This document shows, piece by piece, positions 55,063 to 64,000 of a DNA stretch of 64,000 bases. Within the stretch, counting starts at the first letter, position 1, and each line of letters starts with the position of its first letter. Source of the stretch: Neurospora tetraspora (taxonomy: Eukaryota > Ascomycota > Sordariomycetes > Sordariales > Sordariaceae). The position numbers were made by a program, and so were the translations under genes. A model generated the notes under the pieces. The model saw only the letters and a list, made by a program, of their open reading frames with translations, did no database searches and was not told where the DNA came from. The stretch covers positions 434,001 to 498,000 of the forward strand of contig NW_026944387.1 in assembly GCF_033439725.1 (NCBI RefSeq). The letters run 5' to 3'.

Positions 55063-58000
55063 TGTGATATTATAGGTAATAATCGATATGGGGTTCGACG
55101 TGGCTTGATTGTGTATATGTGTGTGAGACTGGCTCTACAAACTCGAAGCTCTGGCATCTGGATAAATCCCGCATATCCCAGCCCAACTAGGCACGTACAT
55201 ACCCAATAGATCCCTTAGCCTCTAACATACCCTCTTAGATCTAGTGTACAAACTACGTTAGATCTACCTAAATATAACCTAAAATACCCTAAAATTCTCC
55301 TAAAACTGGCTAGAAATAATACTGTTCCTAAATTATTTCTTCGTTATAGTAACTTTTAAACTTTTATTTGTAAGAATCTTATCTTATTATATTTATTGTT
55401 ATATTTACTAATTCGTTACCCGAATCCTCCTCTATAAAGTCCTTTATACTTTTCGGGCGGCCTATAACGATATTTTTACTACTAAATTCTCGTAATTAAA
55501 TCTATAGCTATTATAATTCTACGAGCTTTAATTGTTCTATAGATTTTAAATATATTGCGGGAAGGAGGCTCTTAGTGAAGTTATTTATAATTTATTCCTT
55601 AGTTAGTATATAGATTACATTTATTAGCTTCTTTTTTTACGCTTACTTTAACTAGTATTTATATATATCGACGTATTTAAATTTGGTTACGAACCGAATT
55701 CCCTCTTTTATAATAAATTGTATTGTTTATTTATTATTATAGCCTATAAGTATAGGTTCTTAATTTTCGAACCCTAGGGTAAATTTGTTAAACAGATGAT
55801 AAGTATAGATAGCCTCTTTAATTCTCTAGTTAAGGGATAGTAGTCTAGCCTTTGTAGATAAGGTTGTGATTGTGTTTTGTTTGTTAGCTTATTAGTTAAT
55901 TGTAGCGCCTAGAAGTTTGAATATAAACGCTTATAACCTCTTTCGATTATAAGAATTATTTATAAATAAGGAATTAATTATAATATAAAAGTCCTAGCGG
56001 TCTTTGTTATTTAATTAAAGGGCGTAGTTTTAAATTATAAGAAGGTAGAGTAGTATGCGATTTATAGCTATTTGATGTATGAGATTAGGATTTGAATTAA
56101 ATTAAATAAATTTAGAGATTGGAAAAGCTATGTTTAATTATGATATAATAATAATATAGAGAATCGAACCGATTTTGATTTAATATGTATAAATTTCGTA
56201 CGGGGTTATATTATTTTAGTAAAGTAAGAGTTTTTTTCAAGTTATAGGCGTAGAATATAGTTTTTTAGTACGTTTAACCTTCTTTATAATCTTTTAAATA
56301 TAGTTATATTATAATAATTAAATTAATTTCTTTTTTCGGATTCGAATAATTTTGATGCTTAGAAATTATTTTAGTGGCTCTTTATTTGTTAATTAGTATT
56401 TTTTCTCTATAGTAGCTATTATTTTTTGATTGTGGCGATTTCTTTGTCCTTGTGTTTGCAAGCTATAATAATGTTGTCGATGTAGAACAAGAAGAATACG
56501 TTATTTTTAATTAGGATATTAGGTTCTATAGGGAGAGGGTTTATATTTGTAATTATAAGGATTTTAGTAAATTATTATTATTAAAGGAGGGGACAATTCT
56601 ATAAATTATATAATATATATAGTAGTTAGAATATTTAGCTTTTCTTAGTGTATTTAGGAGGAATTTTTATAAATATTATTTTATTAAATATAGTATTGAT
56701 AAAAACGTTTTTTACTTTATATTAGGTCAAACTAAAGTTAAAGTAAGTGGCTTTAATTATTAGGATACGGAACGATTTAATTGCTAGAGTCGCTACGTAC
56801 GTTTTATGTAGGTTATTTTTGGATTATTATCCTTATGTATAACAAGGCGCGCTTTATATTTAAAGAACTGGCTGTCTTGGTCGAATTTATATGTATATAC
56901 TTATATTGAACCGAATAGTTTATTATTTCCCACTTCTTCGATATTAATTTACTTCTAGGACTTCTTATCTTTATACTTATTTAGGTGTTCTTTCTTTGTA
57001 ATTTTAAATAGTTCCTTAATGGAGTGAGAATTAAAATTACTATAGTATTTTAGAAGAGATGGAAATTTAATTTAATAGAGGGTCTTTAATATGCTCTTTA
57101 CTTTATAGCGGTTGATAATATCCTTTATTATTTTTAATTTAGAACTATAATTGGAATTAGTATCGATATCCTTCTCTCCTACTTATTCTAGGAAGGTTTG
57201 GTTTATAACTTTGTTTCCCTAAAGGTTTATAAGTCGACTACCCTTTATAAATACGAACGACGCGGCCTAATAAAGGTATTAATTTATAGTTAGCTATAAT
57301 TCTTTATTGGAACGAGAGAAGTTGGTTATTAGAAACGCGGTTGGATTATTAGGAGGCGTAGGGAGATAGCCCTCTTTTTTATCTTTCGAATTTAAGATTG
57401 TATTTTAGAAGTCCGATGGCGATTATACGGGTAGTAATAGTAAGGGCTCTAAAGGCTTTTACAGTATTTTTAGACCTAGTGGTATTTTTAATACTTATGG
57501 GACCTTTAAAAACCTAGATTAAGTTTGTATTTTTAAAGACACTAATTCTTCCTTTTCCCTTAGTATATTCTTAGTTTTGGTAGGAAAGTCTTAGATAACG
57601 GGGCTAAGAATTCTGTTACTTACGGTGGGTATAATTTCGATTTATAGGATGTTTATTGATATGATATTTATTTAATAAAAGTCTTTTAACTATATAGCTA
57701 GTTCTTTAAGGGAGATATTAAAGGTATTATAGATTTCTTTAACGTTATTATTAGAGAAGACTTCGTTTTTATTAAATACGACGTTTTGTATAATAATAAT
57801 ACAGTTAGTATAGGGATTCTAGATCTTATAAATATTTGTTAATTGGTATCCAATTAGATAATCGACCTAGGTACGGTCTTTAAATTTTATTAATTTATTC
57901 TATTCTTTTATAGTTTCTATTATAAGAGTAAAAGGTTTACAATTATATATTTTAAAGTATGTGATAGTAAGAAAGGGGTCTAATTGAGAAACGATATTGT

Positions 58001-60640
58001 TTTTGAATTAGTAGTACGTTTCGAATCGGTTTTGGGGAGATTTTTAATAATATTCCGCTTTAGGGGTTAAGTTATATAAATATATAATTACTCTAGTAAT
58101 TCTTATCTATAATTCGTAAGGAAAATTTGTATGTAATTATATTATTATACCTTTAGTTTTAATTATACCCCCTGAACGTTCTACGCCGCCGTTTTGAATT
58201 TACATATAAGGCGTTGAGGGTTTAATATTGGTTCCCTTAGTAGCAAATTAAGTAGTAATCTTCTTATTATTAATTATTTTATTATTATATTTGATTACCC
58301 GAAGTACGATTTAATATTGAATTTGTAGCTTTATATAGAGGGATTCTAAATATGTAATAATAGATTCAGTTCTTTATTGTTTAACTAATATATTTAAACG
58401 AATTTATATTATTGGTTAACGATTATTATTAAATTTAAGTATTTTAACCCCCTATTTTTATTTTTTTATAAAAGAAGAAGTCAATGGCTAATTGTAGTTT
58501 AAGGCCTTCTAAGTAGTTATAAGCTTCTCTACGTATTTAGCGTTTTAATTTAGTCTTAGTATATAGTTTGTAGTGTATTATATCCGGTCTTTTAAATTGT
58601 ACGCTATATTTTTACTATATTAGTTCAATTAAAATTTCGGGTCTTAGGTAGCGAAATCGAAGATACTAGCGAAGGGGTTTATTTTTTTAGGGCTTTTGTT
58701 TAATATAATTTGTGTATTATATAGTAAAAGAAGGTTCATTCATGTTATTTTGTAGAGAGATATATTTTAAAATAAATTACTTGTATTTAGAATAGATATA
58801 ATAAATAAGGGAGTTTGTAAGGTGGGAATATAAGTAGTTATTTTTATAGTTCTAATAGATTTATTTATTTTCGAATTATTTTAAGGAGACGAGGTCATAA
58901 GTTATACCTGGTATTAGGATAACGTTAGGGAGTTAGAGCTTTCTATTTTTAACGTCGTTTTAAATTGTAATTGTAATAATATTATACCCCTCGATAGGAA
59001 TCTGTTTATTTCTAATTTATATATAATTACTAATGTTTAATAGGGTAAGGTCTTTAAACTGATTAATTTTATTAAAGTTATATATTGTTATACTTAAATT
59101 AAAGATTATAAAGTTTTTTAGTAGGTATATAGTATTACGTTTTATTGTAGGTATTAAGAAATTACTCTTGCTTACCCGGCGTTTATAGAGTTAATTATTT
59201 TAATCTTCGTTATTCTATTACGTTCGTAAATAGTTGACGGCTTCTTTAAGTATTTTATCCTTCTTTAAGTTAGTAAATGTACGTTTCTTAATGATAAGAT
59301 TTTCGACCTAGTCTTTATAGGCTAATTATAATTTGGCATAGTAATATTTATTTAAATTATAGCCTAACTATTTATAAAGTTTGTATAGGGATTGTTGTAG
59401 TTGTTTATTAGTTTGTAAGAATAAAGAGGAGGTATATTTATTTTGATTAGTATTTTTCTTAAATTTATTATTTGTATTTATAGCTTCTCCCTATCCCTTT
59501 ACTTCTGGGCTAGGGTTTTATTCGTCGCTAGAAGCGCCCACTTTAATAGGCTTACTACTTAATATAGTTGCGAATATAATACCTTTAAATAGAAGGATGT
59601 AACTTTTTCCTTAAGTGGTATTCGCTATTATTACTTTACGAAAGTGCTTAGTTATAGTACGGAAAGAAATTTTAAAATAAGAATTCCTCTCAATCTCTTT
59701 ATTATATTAAAATTAGTAATTATTTGCCTAAATAATATAAGGATTCGATTTTATAATTGTATAGAATTCTAGGGATTATAAGTTTAATTTATTTATTTTA
59801 ATAATTCCTCTAATAATATAGAAGGCTATAGCCGCTTCCTAATAAAAAGTCTAATTATATTAATTATAATTAATTTTATTAGGAGGTTTAACGATATTAA
59901 TAAATTTAGCCCAGGCGAACTTTTTTTATTTTATAGTCGTTAAAAGCAGTAGATTTGCTGAGATTATCGTACTAATCGTATAAATTAATATATTTGGTAA
60001 AATTAGTTTCCCAGTAGTTATTTCTAATAGTTTTAAATATTTAACGATTTAGTGTAGTTTTCTTAATACCTAGGTTAGAGAAGGTCTTGACCTCTATACG
60101 CTAGTCTGACTTTTTAATTATATAATTACGGTAGTCGCGCTTATAATAGAAGCCGTAAAGTTTAGCAATAATAAATAGGGTAGTTTCCTTGTCCTTTTTA
60201 ATTTCCTTAATTTCTTTAGCGATAACTTCCCCTTAGTAGTTAGCGATATTAGGTTCTACTAGTTTAGTTAGTTAGGGAATGTGGTTGATTAAGTTAATAT
60301 ACTTTTAGAAATCTAGGTCTTGGGCTATAGAAATGAAGGTATCTTCCTAAGCCGGCCAATCCCTGGGGCCGTTGAGGGTAACGCTATTGATTTTAGTCAT
60401 AGATATTATTGGCAATCGTTTAGTCAGTTGTCATTGTTAGCGATAGCTTCAATAATCAAATTAATGAAACTCTTAATTGTAATATTATAAGTAATAATCG
60501 ATATGGGGTTCAACGTAGCTTGATTGTATATATGTGTAAAACTGGCTCTGTAGACTCGAAGCTCTGGCATTTGGATAAATCCCGTATATCCCAGCCCAGC
60601 TGGGCACGTGCACGCCCAGTGGATCCCCTGGCCTCTGACA
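55063..60640 (-). mobile_element. RIP-degraded Ty1/copia LTR retrotransposon, 5.58 kb, TSD ACACC
   Basis: The left LTR is 55063-55227 and the right LTR 60478-60640. They match along their length and differ mainly by G/A and C/T changes. The target duplication ACACC is at 55058-55062 and 60641-60645. The interior is extremely AT-rich with no frame of any length. On the minus strand at about 56440-56520 a copia reverse-transcriptase core is still readable as VFFLFYIDNIIIACKHKDKE, where the catalytic YVDD has become YIDN, a G-to-A change of the kind RIP makes. This gives the family and the orientation. The element is dead. Confidence 0.9.
60478..60640 (-). repeat. LTR of the degraded copia element (5' LTR in element orientation)
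   Basis: 163 bp beginning TGTAATATTATAAG and ending CTCTGACA in plus orientation. Its right half keeps the GC-rich original sequence (CCCAGCTGGGCACGTGCACG), whereas the 55063 copy is changed to A/T at many of these positions. Confidence 0.88.
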
Positions 60641-60914
60641 ACACCCGGGATAGCCTACAGCGAGCTGGAGAATTGTTGGGCATAACGTCATTGGATTGAC
60701 ACGTGAAACTCAACTCGACTTGCCCATGGAAACTTCCATTCCAGTCCCATCCATCCGATGCTTCCCATGCGGAGGGAGTCCCAACATTCTTTAAAGGCCA
60801 CCATGTCTGTCCTCCAGCTTTTCTTTCCCTCTCGATCTCTTGACAGCCCAACCACCAACGAACCAACAAACCAGACGCACCTGTTTCGAACACCTCCCCC
60901 AAATCATCGCCAAC

Positions 60915-61756
60915 ATGCCTCTCGTCGCCAAAGGTGTCGCCGACCTGTTCAACTTTGTTGACTACAGCAAGCCGAGCCTCGCCCGTATGCGACTCCACCA
61001 ACATTCACATGCCATTTTCTGTTCGCGATCTATCTTGCTAACCTCCTTGCGCCAGTCTCTGCTGCTGCCATTGTTTTTAACCCCATCTTCTGGAAGTGAG
61101 TATCTTGTGTCCTCGACCTGATCGCGACGTCAGCTAACCCCTCCCTAGCATCGTTGCCCGCAGAGGTTCGTCCGCGCAAACCCAACCATCCCAACGGCCC
61201 AACGGTCGATAACGAGACTCCCTAACACATATCCACAGAGCACCGCACCAAGTTCCTCACCCGCGCTTTCGGCGGCAATGCCCAGGTAGCCTGCTACTTC
61301 CTGGCCGCCACCATCTTCGGCCTCGGTCTTGTCCGCGACTTTCTCTACGAGCGCGCTCTCCGTGACCAGCCCTCCCACCCGCTCCTCGAGGGCACCAACG
61401 TCAAATACGCCGCCTATGCCCTTCTCGCTCTCGGCAACACCTTCGTCATCACCTCTACACTGCGCCTGGGCATCACCGGCACCTTCCTCGGTGACTACTT
61501 TGGCATTCTGATGGATGGCATCGTCACCGGCTTTCCATTCAACGTCACCAGCGCTCCCATGTACTACGGCTCCACCATGAGCTTCCTCGGCACCGCCCTT
61601 CTGTACGGCAAGCCCGCTGGTCTTCTTCTGACTGCCTGGGTCCTCTTTGTCTACATTGTCGCTATCCAGTTCGAGAACCCCTTCACTGCCGAGATCTATG
61701 CCAAACGCGACCGCGAGAAGGCCAAGGCTGCCGGTACCGGCAAGAAGGAGCTCTAA
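60915..61756 (+). CDS. opi3: Phospholipid methyltransferase (OPI3-type, phosphatidyl-N-methylethanolamine methyltransferase)
   Basis: Four exons: 60915-60984, 61056-61095, 61149-61165 and 61239-61756, 214 residues. The family start DLFNFVDYSKPSLA is joined through a 40-nt and a 17-nt exon to IVFNPIFWNIVARREHRTKF, as in fungal OPI3 proteins. Membrane segments are visible (ACYFLAATIFGLGLVRDFLY, YALLALGNTFVITSTL, LLLTAWVLFVYIVAI). The SAM-binding signatures FGILMDGIVTGFPFNV and YYGSTMSFLG (G-x-G type) and the EN dipeptide in IQFENPFTAEIYAKR are present. The C terminus is Lys-rich (KKEL), an ER-retrieval type. It adds the last two methyl groups in phosphatidylcholine synthesis at the ER. Length agrees with the family. 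Confidence 0.95.
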
Positions 61757-64000
61757 ATCCGAGCAAACAAACAAATCTGCAAAGGAAGGCGGTCCCTGAG
61801 CTGTTGACTCAGTCTTGGGGATCGCCGTGCCCAGCCGAAAGGTTGGGCATGTGGGCATGACGTAGGTCCCTCCCCTCCCTCTCAGGCGTGGACAAACGGA
61901 ACACCAGCTGACTCAACTTGTGTCAACAGGAAAATTATACATCGCCGGGCTACGTACGCATACAGTCAAGTTTGATGGTGATAGTCAAACTGGCCTAGGG
62001 TCAAGCGTAGCCTCCGCTCTCAACGAACGGCTATGGTGATTGTTATACTGGTGCGTGAAAAAAAGCAGCGGACGAACAATGTTAAATACCTGCCAAGATA
62101 TCAAAGAGAAGGGTGATGATGATGATGATGAAAAGTGCGAGAAACAGGTGCGTCCGGTGCGTTGGCCATCAACTGGTTCCAATAGAGACCAAAATTGGTG
62201 TGGAAAGATATTTGAACATATTACACAGATGGATTTACATAAAACCAAATGATACGGCTTGATTCGATATGAGTCAGGTCTTTTCCCCTCTACTTGTTGT
62301 TCCTTCTGTTTGTTACATTATGGCTTCATGATTGCGGCCAGGGAGAAGAAACCCGTCATGCCTCAACAGCGAAATGACCCATGCCCTACTAATGTGTCTT
62401 ACTTCATGGCCATGAGGGATAGGTATAAAACGGCCCATGAGCTGCCACATGATGGTCCTCCAAATTCATTACCTACCTGGTCAGGGAACCTGACTGGAAG
62501 TTTTTCTACATGGGCCCAGCCAATTTAGCCAGTTCTTGACATCATCCAAAAGCAGTCCAAGACTGTAAAAATGCTAGGCCACCATATCTAGTTCATCAGG
62601 ACAGACTCTTTCTTGCCAACGAATATTTTTCTGTACATACTGATACCACCGATCCAATCATCCAAATGTGGATTTGACACCCTTCTCATCATCCTGTATA
62701 TACGCACATCCAATACCACTACTTATCACGCCGTCGAAAGACAGACCAATGACCGCGTCCACGACATGACCGACATCTTCCACAATATCTTACACCATTT
62801 GTCTCTCGCCCCCGTCACCGTCTTCAAAACAAATACGACGATATCAAAATCAGAGCGGATAGGACCCTCCGCTTCCCGAGAATCTGCCCAGCGGCGGACT
62901 CAGACTGAGACAAGTGAAACTTCCCGGCTTATCCTGGAAGCAGGAAGCTGGCCGTCATCGACGGCTGCCTACCTCTGCTCAGAATCCAACGGTTGCGGTT
63001 GGAAGAAGAAGCCGACCTGGACCTAGGACCGCTGGCCTAAGGAGCTGGATTACATGCCCAGAACACTCAGAAGAAACCAAATGAAGTGAAGAGCGAAGTA
63101 AACTGGTCCTGGTCCTCGCTCGGACTGGCGACTGGACCGAAGACAATCGAGACTCGGCTTATTACTCTGCTTACTCTGCGACGGATGCCTCAAGCAAGCG
63201 TCCGTCAGTTTCCGTCCTCGGTACTTACCTCAGGAGACCTCAGGAGATGAACCTGTTGGTGACTCTCGGCGTCCAACAACCTCTCGGCGTGCGTCCATCG
63301 AACCTCTTAGCGTCAACGTCGCACCGGCACAGCAAGCTCCAGTTGCTGTGCCTCACCCTCAGGCCCAGCCCAGCGCCCGGCCGTCCAGGCCCTGTTCACC
63401 GTGACACCGGCCACGGAGACTGAGGAAGTACATAGAACGCATCATTAGCGAGGCTTTGCAAGCGTCTTCCACGCAGCGGACGTGCTGTACGCCGGAAACG
63501 GGCAGTGCAAGCGATACTCGCCCGACAGGAATGGTGTAGAGCAGCCAGGCGGTGCACCGCACGCGTTCTGGAAGGCGCCCCGCGGGCGCTATTGCCTGGC
63601 CCATCTTGGAAACCGTCTTAGTCTCGAAAGACAGGTGGATGGATATCCATGAGAAGGGGGTGTCGTCGTGCCGGGTGCACCGTCCGCGTTTAGAAGGCGG
63701 AGTCGGGGGGCCGCGCGCCCGCTCGTGCCTCGAACACCTGGGCAACGTGCAAGCCCAGTTTGGATCTCAAAGTAGAGATCCGGGAAGCTGGCGAGGATCT
63801 CTCCTTGTTGAGGGTATTGCTGGTCTAGCTGTCTTTGGCTTGGCTATTCTGGTACCTCAGGAAGGGATATGACGTCCTTAGAAAGTCAGGATAGATAACC
63901 CGCCCCCTAACTTACTACCTACTCTCAGATCCGGGCCGTCTTCTGACACTCTGCCTAAGGTACTCTGCCCGCTCTGCCTGAGATCCCATGAATGACTCAC
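61757..64000. other. Long region without a supported gene
   Basis: 2.2 kb to the right edge. A GATGATGATG run lies near 62115. Frames at 62613-63026, 63359-63745 (minus) and 63552-63872 show no domain, signal peptide or convincing introns. The sequence from 63.3 kb onwards is GC-rich and could belong to a gene or element beyond the edge. Confidence 0.4.

Noticed and set aside
55209-60480. CRISPR-like or satellite interpretation of the AT-rich block
   Set aside because: No regular spacing; paired LTRs, the TSD and a readable copia RT core identify a RIP-degraded retrotransposon.
61145-61858. Minus-strand frame of 237 codons opposite the OPI3-type gene
   Set aside because: Antisense shadow; the plus strand has a complete family match with introns.
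63359-63872. Overlapping frames near the right edge
   Set aside because: Both strands are open because of GC content; no family, signal or intron evidence.

Overview
The window looks like a chromosome segment of a filamentous ascomycete (Pezizomycotina, probably a Sordariomycete). Genes have short introns with GTNNGT donors and CTAAC-type branch sites. The gene families are typical of these fungi: GH18 chitinases, LysM, HET, SesA/sigma, BTB and DUF3435. One retrotransposon has been reduced to AT-rich sequence by C-to-T changes, as repeat-induced point mutation (RIP) does.

Region 1 (1-20.2 kb) is a secreted/cell-wall block. It holds a LysM protein (truncated at the left edge), an ankyrin-tailed membrane protein, a secreted protein of unknown function, a 14-exon killer-toxin-like subgroup C chitinase and a GPI-anchored GH18-LysM chitinase. 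A LysM protein near a subgroup C chitinase is a known fungal arrangement, linked to handling chitin of self or other fungi.

Region 2 (13-52 kb) is an accessory island of non-self-recognition genes, gene fragments and retroelements. It contains a HET protein with about 24 nearly identical ankyrin repeats, a SesA domain joined to a sigma-type amyloid motif, broken pieces of other defence-type genes, three solo LTRs of two families with target-site duplications, a 527-bp miniature LTR retrotransposon, a truncated LTR element, an almost intact Tad-like LINE on the minus strand, a BTB gene, and a DUF3435 (Starship-captain-family) gene broken by one TGA codon.

The most unusual observation is a pair of diverged paralogous loci (28.2-29.4 kb and 36.8-37.7 kb). 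Each has three exons with identical intron phases, an in-frame TAG exactly nine residues after a shared CD-x-PP motif, a long open frame after it, a TGA stop, and then, 12 nt later, a cloverleaf tRNA-like sequence. The tRNA at the second locus has anticodon CTA, which reads UAG. This suggests, without proving, a gene that travels with its own amber suppressor. RIP-type CAG-to-TAG mutation is the main rival explanation.

Region 3 (52.7-64 kb) returns to ordinary genes: a membrane-anchored spermidine-synthase-like protein and a phospholipid methyltransferase (OPI3 type). Between them lies a 5.58-kb RIP-degraded Ty1/copia retrotransposon with matching LTRs and a 5-bp target-site duplication. The last 2.2 kb hold nothing I can support. 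All exon models were built by hand from splice signals and frame; no search was run.
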